From Tectiglobus sp965215755 (lineage in GTDB: Bacteria; Pseudomonadota; Alphaproteobacteria; Rhizobiales; Hyphomicrobiaceae), in the NCBI GenBank assembly GCA_965215755.1, contig OZ244119.1:1116001-1180000 (forward strand): DNA of 64,000 nucleotides, written 5' to 3'. The translations under genes and the position numbers were made by a program. This document shows positions 34,148 through 43,635 of the stretch, in pieces (position 1 is the stretch's first letter; every line of letters starts with the position of its first letter). The notes beneath the pieces are model-generated. The model made no database searches. It was not told the DNA's origin and worked only from the letters and a program-made list of their open reading frames with translations.

Positions 34148-34825
34148 CTAAATCACTTCTTCACCGCGATCATCGGTTTCTCCAAACCGTTTGAGCACTG
34201 CTGGCCGTGTGCCTTCGTAAACCTTGTCCAGGCCGGCCGAGATCTTCTCGTTCTCCCGCTCAAACAGGCTGTTGCCTTGTAAATCGCTGTCGACGATGAA
34301 CGGTCCAAAGTTTTCGACTTTGATCACCCACATCGCCTGGGCAAGGCCGAGTTCTTCGCGCCAATGGACGCCTTCCACTTTGGTTACACCGCGCCCGAGG
34401 AGTGCGCCGGTGCCGTAGCCTACTGTGGTTAGGTAGATTGCGCCGTGAGGAACGAAGTGCTGTTTGTAGTCGGCGGAACTCATCCCGCCTTTGCCAAGAA
34501 TGAGCTTGGCACCGGACAACTCTAGCCACTGGCCAATCCACTTGGAGAATCTGAAGGATGCTGTCGCGGTGACTGCACCCATGTTGAACTCGCCGGCATC
34601 CGTGATCGTGGCAGCGGGTGAGCAATGAAAATTGGCTCCGCTTTCGGCGGGCAGATTCAATGGGAGCGGCTGTCCGTCCTCAATGACGCGTTTGTAGACG
34701 CCTTCTCGCGCTGTATAGACGGTGCCATCGAGGTATACGACATCGCCGATATTGAGCTGTTCGAGTGACTCACGATCAGGCTCGGTTGAAAGTCGGATCT
34801 GCTTGAATTTCTCAGTCGGTGCCAC
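34148..34825 (-). CDS. Fumarate/tartrate hydratase beta-type (C-terminal) subunit, orphan
   Basis: A 225-residue protein matching the C-terminal domain of class I fumarases and L-tartrate dehydratase beta subunits: GDVVYLDGTVYTARE, FHCSPAATIT, GKGGMS and the WVIKVENFGPFIVDSDLQG tail. Two-subunit enzymes need an alpha subunit with the iron-sulfur cluster, and none is encoded beside it: upstream is a divergent dehalogenase and downstream a converging kinase-like gene. The gene may rely on an alpha subunit elsewhere. Frame and length are normal. Confidence 0.87.
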   Translation of the reverse strand: MAPTEKFKQIRLSTEPDRESLEQLNIGDVVYLDGTVYTAREGVYKRVIEDGQPLPLNLPAESGANFHCSPAATITDAGEFNMGAVTATASFRFSKWIGQWLELSGAKLILGKGGMSSADYKQHFVPHGAIYLTTVGYGTGALLGRGVTKVEGVHWREELGLAQAMWVIKVENFGPFIVDSDLQGNSLFERENEKISAGLDKVYEGTRPAVLKRFGETDDRGEEVI

Positions 34826-34963
34826 GTGGCGGTCTCCAACAATACCAAGGTTGTGCTAAGCACATTAGATGATCTCTGAAGTGATTTCCATGGCCGTTCC
34901 GGGACGCCTGGCGATGAACTTCTACAGCATGCTCAGCAGAGCAACAGGTTACGAGGAACAGAT

Positions 34964-35689
34964 ATGCGGTTAAGCGATTACAAGGTTCTGACATTCGATG
35001 TCTACGGAACGCTGATTGACTGGGAAACCGGGATGGTCAATGGCCTGAAACCGTTGACTGATCGTGCCGCCGGGGCGCTGACGCGGGATCAGATTCTCGA
35101 GGCGCATGCTTTTCATGAGTCAACAACCCAACGCCAGACACCGGCAAAGCGCTATTCAGAGCTGCTGGCTGTGGTTTACAAGCGGTTGGCCGAGGAATGG
35201 GAGATCCCGGTGACATGGGACGAGTGTGAGGTCTATGGTCAGTCCGTGGCTAACTGGCCGGCTTTCCCTGACAGTGCAGAGGCTCTGAAATACCTCAAGC
35301 AGCACTTCAAATTGGTTGTGTTGTCCAATGTCGACAACGTGAGCTTCGCGCACTCCAACGCAAAGCTTGAAGTCAGTTTTGATGCCGCCTATACGGCCGG
35401 CGATATCGGTTCATACAAGCCATCGCCGCGCAACTTTGAGTACATGCTGGAGAACCTGGCGCGGCTCGGTTTGCAAAAGTCCGACATCCTGCACACCGCC
35501 GAAAGCATGTTCCATGATCACGCGCCGGCCAATCAATTCGGCCTTGCCAACTGCTGGATCTATCGCCGTCATGATCAAGAGGGGTTCGGAGCTACTATGA
35601 ACCCGGGAGACATGCCTAAATACGATTTCCAGTTCAACAGCATGGCTGACATGGTCAATGCGCACAAGGCTGAGATGAGCTCCGTCTGA
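34964..35689 (+). CDS. Haloacid dehalogenase type II (HAD superfamily)
   Basis: A 241-residue HAD hydrolase. The catalytic Asp lies in FDVYGTLIDWE, followed by the motif II region VVLSNVDN and the Lys of YKPSPRNF with the motif IV acidic region ESMFHDH. This matches 2-haloacid dehalogenase/HAD type II, which hydrolyses L-2-haloacids, though many members act on phosphates. It is divergent from the orphan fumarase gene and followed by an enoyl-CoA hydratase 55 bases away. Substrate unproven. Confidence 0.88.
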   Translation: MRLSDYKVLTFDVYGTLIDWETGMVNGLKPLTDRAAGALTRDQILEAHAFHESTTQRQTPAKRYSELLAVVYKRLAEEWEIPVTWDECEVYGQSVANWPAFPDSAEALKYLKQHFKLVVLSNVDNVSFAHSNAKLEVSFDAAYTAGDIGSYKPSPRNFEYMLENLARLGLQKSDILHTAESMFHDHAPANQFGLANCWIYRRHDQEGFGATMNPGDMPKYDFQFNSMADMVNAHKAEMSSV

Positions 35690-35744
35690 GATGAATCGGG
35701 ACTGATTTCGGCGGGCTAGCAATCAATAGGCAAGAGGGAAAACA

Positions 35745-36488
35745 ATGTCTGACGCCGTCACTTACGCACGCGACAAGCACGTTGCGGTCATCACGATGAA
35801 TAAGGCTGACCGCATGAATCGGCTGGATCCCGAAATTGTAGAAGGGCTCAATCAAAGTTGGAAGCGCTTCATGGCCGATGATGATGCGCGCGTGGCTGTA
35901 CTCACGGGGGCAGGCGAGAAGGCGTTCTCGGCAGGTGCAGATCTCAAGAACGTTCCGCATGATCTTTATCGCGCAATTCCATCGATCGGTGTGCCGGTCG
36001 ATAAGCCGGTCATCGGTGCTGTTGCCGGATGGTGTATTGGCGGTGGCATGGTGCTGACGACGATGTGCGACATGCTGATCTGTGCCGATAACACGACATT
36101 CTCATATCCCGAGGTGAAAATCGCGTTCTCGGGTGGTCTGATCTCAAACTTGGCCAGCCGTATCCCGCACAAGCTCGCAATGGAGCTCTTGCTGGTTGGC
36201 GATAACATGTCGGTGCAGCGGGCTTACGAGATTGGTTATGTCAATAAAATTGTGCCTGTTGCGGAATTAATGCCGACTGCGATGGACTGGGCAACGCGCG
36301 TTGCTGAGACGGCGCCAATGCCATCTCGGATGTTGAAGCGTTTCGTATATGAGACTATGCCGAAAGGGCCGACCGAGCAGGCGGCCATCGCCCGCGTGCA
36401 GGTTGAAGCCATCAACGACAGCACCGACTGGGTAGAAGGGCAGGCTGCCTTTGCTGAAAAACGCAAGCCTGACTACAAAGGGCAGTAA
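35745..36488 (+). CDS. Enoyl-CoA hydratase/isomerase family protein
   Basis: A 247-residue crotonase-fold protein. The oxyanion-hole segment KAFSAGADLK and the second GGG-like site AVAGWCIGGGMVLTTMCD are present, and the position for the first catalytic Glu holds FSYPEVKIAF. Members hydrate or isomerise enoyl-CoAs or related esters. RBS AAGAGGG-like sequence precedes ATG 35745. It may be co-transcribed with the dehalogenase. Exact reaction not determined. Confidence 0.92.
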   Translation: MSDAVTYARDKHVAVITMNKADRMNRLDPEIVEGLNQSWKRFMADDDARVAVLTGAGEKAFSAGADLKNVPHDLYRAIPSIGVPVDKPVIGAVAGWCIGGGMVLTTMCDMLICADNTTFSYPEVKIAFSGGLISNLASRIPHKLAMELLLVGDNMSVQRAYEIGYVNKIVPVAELMPTAMDWATRVAETAPMPSRMLKRFVYETMPKGPTEQAAIARVQVEAINDSTDWVEGQAAFAEKRKPDYKGQ

Positions 36489-36698
36489 TTGCAGCCAACG
36501 GTTTTGAGACGCAGTTGATTACTTCGGAGGGACCAGAACAGCTTCCGCCGATGTCAACGCAACACTCCCAACGAACCTTCAGACGGATGGGTAACCATCC
36601 GCTCTGGAAGGGTGGTTTCCCATGAACCGTAGCGCGGCAAACACTGCTCTGCTGGCGTGAATTCTGCCGCTCACATTGGCAGCCGAGGGATAGTGGAT

Positions 36699-38414
36699 TT
36701 ACCAACCCATGGCGCGGCTCATGCGGCGTGGGTCTGCGCCGCCTTCCATGATGCCCGTTGTCTCATCCTTTGTGATCGCGCAAACACCAGCGGTCTTGTA
36801 GGTCATATCATCCAATCGCTCGACCTTGTGGCCAAGGTCCGATAGTGCATCTGATGTGCCTTTTTCAATTCGTCCTTCGACCGTCAGCCGTCCGGGGAAT
36901 GCGGTGTGTGGCTCGAACGAGTCAGGTTGGCTATGGGTCATGAAGCGCGGTGCTTCGATGGCTTCTTGGATCGGCATGTCGAACTGGGCAGCGTTGATTA
37001 GGACCTGAAGCATTGCCTGACACTGGGTGTCGCCGCCGGGTGTGCCAAATGGCATGGCCCATTCGCCTTGTTTCAGAGCTAGGGCCGGGTTTGGAGTGAG
37101 GCGTGGACGCTTGCCTGGGGCGACGGCAGACGCGTGGCCATGTTCCGCCCAGCTCTGCATCCCGCGCGACGATGGGCAGAAGCCTGTTCCCGGAATAACC
37201 GGCGTGTCCCATGACACGTCGCTCGGCGTTGCGGAAAAGATATTGCCCTGCTTATCGATAACACAACAGTAGGAGGTGTCTGCCGGCGGTGGTGGGCTGG
37301 CAGTCGAGGTGGAAAACTGCGCTGGTGAGGACGGATCGCTGTCAGATGAAAGGCTGCCTGGCGGAGGCAATTCAGCATAAGCTTGCTCGGGATCAATCAG
37401 AGCCCTGCGCTTTGCAGCATAGTCCTCGCTCAACAACTGCTCGAGCGGTACGTCGACAAATCGCGGATCTCCGTAGTAGTGCTCGCGATCTGCAAATGAC
37501 AACTTAATTGCTTCAGCGATCGTGTGGATGTATTCGACGCTGTTGTGACCCATGGTCGGGAGATCATAGCCTTCGATCAGGCTCAACATCTGTTGCAGGA
37601 CCGGACCCTGGCACCACGCTCCGCAGGTAAAGACATCAATGCCGCGATAGGAATGGCGCACGGGCTCCTCGATCGCGGATGAAAATTCTGCCAAGTCATC
37701 GCGACTCAACCAGCCGTCATTCTCAGCGTGGTACTCAGCCATCATGCGGGCGAGATCACCCTTGTAGAAGGCATCGCGAGCGGCCTGGAGCCCTGCGCTG
37801 CGGCCATTGCCTGCGGCGGCTTTCTCCTCATCAGCCATAAACTGGATGGAACGTGCGAGATCACTTTGTACGAAGTTCTCGCCAACCTCAGGCACGCGAT
37901 CTTTAGGTAAGTAAATCGATGCACTTGATGGGAATGACCGGTAAGTCTCCTGGTGGGCGACCAGATAGTCCCGCATGACATGATGCATGGAGAAGCCATC
38001 GCGGGCGTAACGAATTGCGGCTGAGGCAACATCTGCGAAGGACATAGTGCCGAATTGATCCATTGCCTTGATCCAGGCGTCGGGAGCGGCTGGAACCACT
38101 GTCCGCCGAAGCCCTTTCGGGATCGTGCCACCGCATTCATTGACGAAATAATCGAGGGATGCCGCCTTTGGCCACCATCCGAGTCCGCTGATGGTAATGA
38201 CCTTTCGCGTCTCAGCGGAGTAGATCATGATAGGAGCTACACCAGCGAATTGAACCATATCGCTGTGGACGACGCCGAGGGCCATTCCGGCTGCTACGCC
38301 TGCGTCAACGGCGTTTCCACCTGCTTCAAGGATATCGAAACCGGCCTGTGTCGCCAGGATGTGGCCGGCGGAAATCATATAGCGCGTTCCATGAACAGGT
38401 GGTTGCAGTGGCAT
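36699..38414 (-). CDS. Gamma-glutamyltransferase
   Basis: A 571-residue Ntn-hydrolase of the gamma-glutamyltranspeptidase family that cleaves itself into large and small chains. The N-terminal AGGNAVDAGVAAGMALGVV and the predicted processing nucleophile Thr in PADTSYCCVIDKQGN are present, as is the FGTPGGDTQCQ block of the small chain. No signal peptide is seen, so it is probably cytoplasmic, as in some acylase or GGT-like homologs. Start ATG 38414 follows AGGGACCAGGG. It lies after the TRAP genes but is separated from them by a terminator-like hairpin. Confidence 0.9.
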   Translation of the reverse strand: MPLQPPVHGTRYMISAGHILATQAGFDILEAGGNAVDAGVAAGMALGVVHSDMVQFAGVAPIMIYSAETRKVITISGLGWWPKAASLDYFVNECGGTIPKGLRRTVVPAAPDAWIKAMDQFGTMSFADVASAAIRYARDGFSMHHVMRDYLVAHQETYRSFPSSASIYLPKDRVPEVGENFVQSDLARSIQFMADEEKAAAGNGRSAGLQAARDAFYKGDLARMMAEYHAENDGWLSRDDLAEFSSAIEEPVRHSYRGIDVFTCGAWCQGPVLQQMLSLIEGYDLPTMGHNSVEYIHTIAEAIKLSFADREHYYGDPRFVDVPLEQLLSEDYAAKRRALIDPEQAYAELPPPGSLSSDSDPSSPAQFSTSTASPPPPADTSYCCVIDKQGNIFSATPSDVSWDTPVIPGTGFCPSSRGMQSWAEHGHASAVAPGKRPRLTPNPALALKQGEWAMPFGTPGGDTQCQAMLQVLINAAQFDMPIQEAIEAPRFMTHSQPDSFEPHTAFPGRLTVEGRIEKGTSDALSDLGHKVERLDDMTYKTAGVCAITKDETTGIMEGGADPRRMSRAMGW

Positions 38415-38547
38415 AGCCCTGGTCCCTTTCAAAAGGTCTCGATTATTGACGGCATATTAGATGATTGGACCCATTGGGTCATCTGGCGGTTGCCCCTATC
38501 GCTCATCGGATCGCAGGGAGCCTCTGTCAATTGGCAATGAGGCAATG

Positions 38548-38576
38548 AAAAAGGGCAGCCCGCGTGCCGCCCTTTT
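38548..38576 (-). terminator. Terminator after the TRAP permease genes
   Basis: On the minus strand GGGCGGC and GCTGCCC (one A/C mismatch) with flanking AAAA/TTTTT arms form an 11-12 bp stem over a 6-base loop ending in TTTTTC. It lies 35 bases after the dctM stop. Confidence 0.75.
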
Positions 38577-38610
38577 GAACTCCATGCCTGTCAATGTCCG
38601 GACAGCTTCG

Positions 38611-39954
38611 TCAGAATCCTCTGAACAGGATCGTCGGGAGCCAAAGCGCCAGATCTGGGAAGAAGACGACAAGCGCCAGGACGATAAAGTGCAGGAATAT
38701 GAACGGTATCACACCCCGATACATATGCAGCAAAGTGATCTCCGCGGGAGCGATGCCTCTGAGATAGAAGATCGCCGGTGCCATCGGAGGTGTCAGATAA
38801 CTCGTCTGGATCATGATCAGGAAGAGAATAGAGAACCAGATTTTCACCTGTCCCGGATCGAGATCGTAGAACGGGAACTTGACGATGATCGGCATCGCAA
38901 TCGGAACGACGATCAGCATCAGCGAGATCAGGTCGAGAACGAAGCCTGCAGCGAAAGCGATCAACAAAAGGATACCGAGGGTCTCCCAGTTGGTCAGCTG
39001 AGCTGCTGTGACCAGGTTCTGCATGCCGATCAATCCGCCTGCCGCAGTGAACACGCCCGCAAACATGGTGCCGCCGATCAGAATCAGCAGGATCATGGCC
39101 GTAATGATCACCGTCTTGTAGAGCGCTTCCTTGAAGACCTGGACGGACAATCCGCCGTAGGCCAATGCCATAATGGTCGAGGCAACAGCACCACATGCGG
39201 CGGCTTCGGTCGGCGTTGCGATACCCATCAGGATGGTGCCGAGGACAATGCCGATCAGCAGGAACGGCGGAATGAGAGCCGTTGCCGTGACCCACATTTT
39301 CTGTCCGAGGCTGGGTTCGTTTTCATCGGGCGGTAGGCGTGGTCCGTCGGTTGGAACAAGTGTACACCGCACGATAATGTAGATGATGTAGCTGGCAGCC
39401 AGCAAGAGACCTGGGATGATCATACCAGCGAACAGGTCACCGATTGAAGCATCCGCCACTGGTCCGAGAATAACGACCACGACAGATGGCGGGATGATGG
39501 TTCCCAATGAGCCGCCTGCGCAGATCGTACCCGAGATCAGTGATTTATTGTAAGCGTAGCGCAGCATTACCGGAATGGCGAGCAGGCCAACGACTGTCTC
39601 GGTAGCGCCAACGATGCCTGTTGATGCAGCAAAGACCACACAGAGCAAGATGGTGCCGATTGCCAGTCCGCCCGGCAGACGCCGTGTCCACATGTGGATG
39701 GCTTCAAACAAGCGGTCAGCAACACCGGATCGTTCAAGCAACGAACCCATGAAGATGAAGAGCGGGACGGCGCCGAGGACATAGTTGGACGCGACATCAT
39801 CCACTTTGGAGAGGAAGAGAGCGACCGCAGCATCGCCAAACCTGATCACACCGAAGATCAGTGCGACACCCATCAGCGAGAACGCAACAGGAAAGCCCCA
39901 GAACAGCAGGAACAGCAGTGCCGGGAACATCATAAGGGCAAATTCAACACTCAT
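38611..39954 (-). CDS. TRAP transporter large permease (DctM-like)
   Basis: A 447-residue integral membrane protein with about 12 helices. The family blocks FMGSLLERSGVADRLFEAI, GCVGATETVV-like GIVGATETVVGLLAIPVM and GGSLGTIIPPSVV support DctM of a tripartite ATP-independent periplasmic transporter. Its ATG overlaps the dctQ stop by one base (TGATG). Together with dctQ and dctP it would import an organic acid using the sodium gradient; substrate unknown. Confidence 0.94.
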   Translation of the reverse strand: MSVEFALMMFPALLFLLFWGFPVAFSLMGVALIFGVIRFGDAAVALFLSKVDDVASNYVLGAVPLFIFMGSLLERSGVADRLFEAIHMWTRRLPGGLAIGTILLCVVFAASTGIVGATETVVGLLAIPVMLRYAYNKSLISGTICAGGSLGTIIPPSVVVVILGPVADASIGDLFAGMIIPGLLLAASYIIYIIVRCTLVPTDGPRLPPDENEPSLGQKMWVTATALIPPFLLIGIVLGTILMGIATPTEAAACGAVASTIMALAYGGLSVQVFKEALYKTVIITAMILLILIGGTMFAGVFTAAGGLIGMQNLVTAAQLTNWETLGILLLIAFAAGFVLDLISLMLIVVPIAMPIIVKFPFYDLDPGQVKIWFSILFLIMIQTSYLTPPMAPAIFYLRGIAPAEITLLHMYRGVIPFIFLHFIVLALVVFFPDLALWLPTILFRGF

Positions 39955-40646
39955 CAGTGCAGCCCTCCTGGTACATCCGGCTCGGGAACGTCACGGCCCA
40001 TAAGGTCCATGGCGCATTTGATGGCCTCAGCAATGGTTTGCATCGTGAACAGGAAGAAGCCAAATGCGAATGAGAACTTGAATGGCCAGATGATCGGGTT
40101 CCAGGCAGATTCGCCTGATGTCTCATTCACTTGATAGGCTTCCATGAAGTAGACGAACAGTGCCCACGATAGCCAAACAAGGATCGGTATCAGCAGGAAC
40201 ACATAGCCCGCCAAATCAACGACTGATTTGCCTCTGGATGGCAGGCTATCATACAGGAAGTCAACGCGGATGTGCTTTCTGACCTGACTGCACCAAGCGA
40301 TGCCTAGCATCAAGCTGATGCCCATCAGCATGTAGGAAATTTCAAAGGCCCAGAATGTCGGTGCGCCGAAGGCATAGCGTGCAACGACCTCATAGGTGAT
40401 CAGGATTGCCAGCACCGGTATCAATATTGCTGCGACCCGACCGAAGAACTTGACGACAGTTTCAATTGCTCCCGTGAACAACCAGATATTGGCTGAGAAA
40501 ATGGCCCGGATCAGACCGATAATCATGTAGCCGGCGGATAAATAGAATAGTCCGACCAGCACACCAAGGAGGACCCCATACCCCTTGGGCTTGCCGGACA
40601 AGATAAACGCGTGCGTCTCTGACAGCACGCGAAGCACTTCTTCCAT
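39954..40646 (-). CDS. TRAP transporter small permease (DctQ-like)
   Basis: A 230-residue membrane protein with four or more helices. An extra N-terminal helix (about residues 25-55) precedes the DctQ core, which has the conserved ARYAFGAPTFWAFEIS block and CSQVRKHIRVDFLYD (the usual HIRVD motif). ATG 40646 is preferred over the upstream TTG at 40652. It overlaps the dctM start by one base and lies 402 bases downstream of dctP, with a hairpin between. Confidence 0.92.
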   Translation of the reverse strand: MEEVLRVLSETHAFILSGKPKGYGVLLGVLVGLFYLSAGYMIIGLIRAIFSANIWLFTGAIETVVKFFGRVAAILIPVLAILITYEVVARYAFGAPTFWAFEISYMLMGISLMLGIAWCSQVRKHIRVDFLYDSLPSRGKSVVDLAGYVFLLIPILVWLSWALFVYFMEAYQVNETSGESAWNPIIWPFKFSFAFGFFLFTMQTIAEAIKCAMDLMGRDVPEPDVPGGLH

Positions 40647-40940
40647 AATCAAGTCCCTATGTTGCCGATGTTAGCGCCCATTTCATTTCTACGGAGGGCG
40701 ATTGCCCTTCGTTTTTTTCTTCCCCCAAGCTGCCGACAACCCGAGGAACTCGTCTGTCGTTGTCAGTGCTTTAGAAAGCTGATTAATCGCGAGACAAGTG
40801 ACCCTGCCGCTTGGAAACTGGCACTCATGGGTGAGTTGCTTCGTCGTCTTGTATGGTCAATCGCGACGTTGTCCGTCGTTTTGTCACCTGTCAGCACGCC
40901 AGCATACACTATTCCGGATGAGTTGCATCAGAAGAGAGAA

Positions 40941-40973
40941 ATGGGTGGCAGCCCTAAAAGAGCTGTCACCCAT
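40941..40973 (-). terminator. Strong hairpin in the 402-bp gap between dctP and dctQM
   Basis: ATGGGTGGCAGC and GCTGTCACCCAT pair at 11 of 12 positions (one G-T) over loop CCTAAAAGA; on the minus strand it is followed by TTCTCTCTTC. It is a likely attenuator lowering dctQM relative to dctP, or a 3' stabiliser. The rest of 40647-41048 holds no gene that I can support. Confidence 0.65.
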
Positions 40974-41048
40974 CGAAACGTTGCTCAAGACTTTCAGCAA
41001 TTTAAGCGATGCGTCTGTCTGAGCTTCGATTCTTGCTTCTGAAGACCT

Positions 41049-42128
41049 CTACTTCAAGATCTTCCCGATTGCAGTACGTGAGCCCGGTGCGGAACGCATC
41101 TTCGAGTACACGGACATATCCATCTGGAATTGGCGCTGGTGGTTCAGGATTTCCTTGAACGTTGGGTTTTCAGCAGCAACCTTGTCGGCCCAGTCGTTAC
41201 CAGCTTTTTGTGCGGTATCGATGAAGCTCTGCTCAAGACGCAGCATGGTGTTACCAGACTTTTCAAAGCGCTTATAGGCAAACAGGTCTTTGTAAGCGTG
41301 ACCGGTCCATGAGTCGAATGTTGCTAATCGACTTGCGCGACGAATAGCTTTTTGATCGCGTTCCGATACCTTGTCCCAGGCAGCTTTGTTGAATTCGCAT
41401 TCCTGGACAGCACCTGGTTGGTGGACGCTCGGGAATATGATGTACTTTGCGATTTTGTGGAAACCGACAGGTTCGTTTGCCGAAACACCACTCCACTCGG
41501 TCGCGTCGATGACACCGCGCTCCAGGGCAGCATAAACTTCAGCGCCTGGCAGAATAACAGTGGTCGCGCCGAGTGAACCGCCGACTTCGGCCCAAGCACC
41601 GGCTGTGCGCTGCTTGATACCTTTGTACTCAGCAAGAGTGGTAACTTTTTTCTTGGAATGCAGAAACACCTCAGCCGGGAAGATTCCGCACGGCATCGAA
41701 ACGACGCCAAACTTTTCCATCCGGTACTTTTCCCAAAGTTCCAGTCCGCCCGCTCTGAACAGCCACAAGAAAAATTCTTCCTCGTTGAGGCCGCCAACAT
41801 AGCCGCTGAAAATTACAGTTGTCTTGTCGATGCCCCAGTCATAGCCCATCCAGTTGTGGCCAGCCTGGGCGACACCTGACTTGACACTGTCAGTAACTTT
41901 GAGTGCCTTACCCAAGGTCCCCGACGGGAATACGTTGATGGTGACACGCCCGTCAGTTACTTCGTTGACCAGCTTCGCATAGTTTTTGGCTTCTTCCAGG
42001 AAGACACCGCCGCCCCAAGGCGTTGCCATGCTCCAGGTTGCCTTTTGTGCGTGGGCCGCAGTGGCGACAGCTGCCACACCCGTGGCGGCCACAGCCCCAA
42101 TCATGAATTTTGAAAACTTCGACTTCAC
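41049..42128 (-). CDS. TRAP transporter substrate-binding protein (DctP-like)
   Basis: A 359-residue periplasmic binding protein. GTG 42128 follows AAGGGAAG and gives signal peptide MKSKFSKFMIGAVAATGV...ATAAHA. The core KATWSMATPWGGG, VTINVFPSGTLGKA and GVIDATEWSGVS patterns (the last including the carboxylate-binding region) match DctP7-type proteins, often annotated for mannitol/chloroaromatic or keto-acid transport. It is the first gene of the minus-strand TRAP unit. A longer frame to 42182 would spoil the signal peptide. Confidence 0.92.
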   Translation of the reverse strand: MKSKFSKFMIGAVAATGVAAVATAAHAQKATWSMATPWGGGVFLEEAKNYAKLVNEVTDGRVTINVFPSGTLGKALKVTDSVKSGVAQAGHNWMGYDWGIDKTTVIFSGYVGGLNEEEFFLWLFRAGGLELWEKYRMEKFGVVSMPCGIFPAEVFLHSKKKVTTLAEYKGIKQRTAGAWAEVGGSLGATTVILPGAEVYAALERGVIDATEWSGVSANEPVGFHKIAKYIIFPSVHQPGAVQECEFNKAAWDKVSERDQKAIRRASRLATFDSWTGHAYKDLFAYKRFEKSGNTMLRLEQSFIDTAQKAGNDWADKVAAENPTFKEILNHQRQFQMDMSVYSKMRSAPGSRTAIGKILK

Positions 42129-42607
42129 TTGTACTTCCCTTCTACGGTTCTTCGACCAGTCAGGCAATTGCCAGCTTGGCAAACCGTCATGCGCGGCTGC
42201 TCAAGCGAATGAAGGAACAGCAATATGGAGTCGACCACTACAGGGACGCTTAATCCCGTAACGCTCTTCTCCATGTGGTCGAAAGAAAGTCTCCGACCTG
42301 TCACCACTCCCTCAAATGCTAGTGTTCGTGATAAGGTGTCGCAGGTCAACCAAACCTTGGAAATTGATCCTATTTGAGATGGTCCTGCCTGGTTGGGATT
42401 TCCCAGAGCTATTTTGAAGCTTTTTTGAGCGGGAAAACCAGCCGCTCTGCCTAATAACTAAGCTCTCTGACTTGTCCTTGCGTACCGATTTGTTCGCTAA
42501 AATCAGAAGCCTGCTGAGTTACTACCCGCCTGAGAGGTCTTTCGGGTTTGGCGGCAAGCAGCTTAGTTTATGGTTGATGTTTATTGTCAGCCGATAGGGA
42601 GAGTAGG
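42129..42607. other. Divergent promoter region between dctP and PanB-like gene
   Basis: About 480 bases with no credible ORF. It holds a perfect 6-bp hairpin (GAGCGG 42427-42432, CCGCTC 42442-42447) without a following T run. Both flanking genes would need promoters here, but I cannot place them confidently. Confidence 0.5.
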
Positions 42608-43507
42608 ATGTCGAGCCACGCAACAGGAGATGGCGGTATTCCACCCAGGGACGCGACCAAGCGCGGCCTGACACGTGTGATGACCTTGGGCGGCGCTTAT
42701 GGAACGCGCAACTACACAGTCAAAGGCCTGCGTGACCAGAAGGGTAAACGCGTGCTTTGTGAGACGCTGCCGTTCTCGCCGGAAGAAGCTGCCGCGGCGG
42801 AAGAAGCCGGCATTGATACGATGAAGGTTCGGTTCGATCCAAAGCAACCGGGACCAGCAATTGAGATTCGTAAAGCTGCGCCAAATACGTTCATGGCGTT
42901 TTCGGTTCCTCTGCTTGCGGCAGCCAGTCCTGAAGAAGCCGTGCGGCTTGGCTACGATGCCATGGCAATTGGCGCGGACGCCATTATGTGCCAGTGGAGC
43001 CCGCGATTCATCGAGGCCGCTGCAGAAGCGGGTATTCCAGTTCAGGGGCATGCCGGACTGGTGCCGCGGCGGAGCACCTGGACCGGTGGTCTCCGGGCCG
43101 TCGGCAAGACGCTTGACGAGGCTGTCTGGGTGTATCGCGAAATCAAGTCCTTTGAGAATGCCGGTGCCTACGCTGTCGAAGTTGAAGTCATTCCCGAAGC
43201 GTTGCTGACCGAGATTTCAAAACGAACGACGTTGATGACGTCGTCTATCGGGGGTGGCAAAGGTGGTGACATCCAATTCCTGTTTGCCGAAGACATCCTC
43301 GGGAACAACGCGCCACCCTATCCGCGACACTCCAAGCAATACCGCGACATTTATAAGATGAAGCAGGACATGCAGCGCGAACGTGTCGGTGGGTTCAAGG
43401 ATTTCATCGCGGATGTCCGCAATGGTCAGTTTCCGGCAGGCGAGCATGTAATCAAAGCCGCTGATGGCTTGGTTGATGACTTTCTTGGTGCCATCGATAA
43501 GGACTAA
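42608..43507 (+). CDS. PanB-like protein of the ketopantoate hydroxymethyltransferase/PEP mutase fold
   Basis: A 299-residue TIM-barrel-type protein. The blocks MTLGGAYGTRNY, AGIDTMKVRFD, DAMAIGADAIMCQW and IPVQGHAGLVPRRS(T) resemble 3-methyl-2-oxobutanoate hydroxymethyltransferase, where the last gives the 'GHIGL.PQ' region, but overall divergence makes housekeeping panB unlikely. The ATG at 42608 follows AGGGAGAGTAGG. It is divergent from dctP, so it may act on whatever the TRAP system imports. The reaction is undetermined. Confidence 0.75.
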   Translation: MSSHATGDGGIPPRDATKRGLTRVMTLGGAYGTRNYTVKGLRDQKGKRVLCETLPFSPEEAAAAEEAGIDTMKVRFDPKQPGPAIEIRKAAPNTFMAFSVPLLAAASPEEAVRLGYDAMAIGADAIMCQWSPRFIEAAAEAGIPVQGHAGLVPRRSTWTGGLRAVGKTLDEAVWVYREIKSFENAGAYAVEVEVIPEALLTEISKRTTLMTSSIGGGKGGDIQFLFAEDILGNNAPPYPRHSKQYRDIYKMKQDMQRERVGGFKDFIADVRNGQFPAGEHVIKAADGLVDDFLGAIDKD

Positions 43508-43543
43508 TGTCGCTGAACTGACGCGTCGGCAGCCTAGGCCATG

Positions 43544-43622
43544 CTAGTGTAGCGCAACTGACGCTTCGTCCTCGCTTGTTGCTAGCCTCGAATCCAAGCG
43601 TCAGATGCAGAAGCTACACTAG
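43544..43622. repeat. Large nested palindrome I
   Basis: Outer arms CTAGTGTAGC (43544-43553) and GCTACACTAG (43613-43622), and inner arms CTGACGCTT (43558-43566) and AAGCGTCAG (43596-43604), are perfect. It lies between converging genes. Confidence 0.85.
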
Positions 43623-43635
43623 AAACAAAATCTTG

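Noticed and set aside
38461..39336. 291-aa plus-strand frame of charged composition over dctM
   Set aside because: It is the complement of the hydrophobic dctM gene; charged repeats arise from membrane-helix codons.
42427..42447. Hairpin in the dctP/PanB-like gap as terminator
   Set aside because: No T run after it on either strand, and the region lies upstream of both genes.
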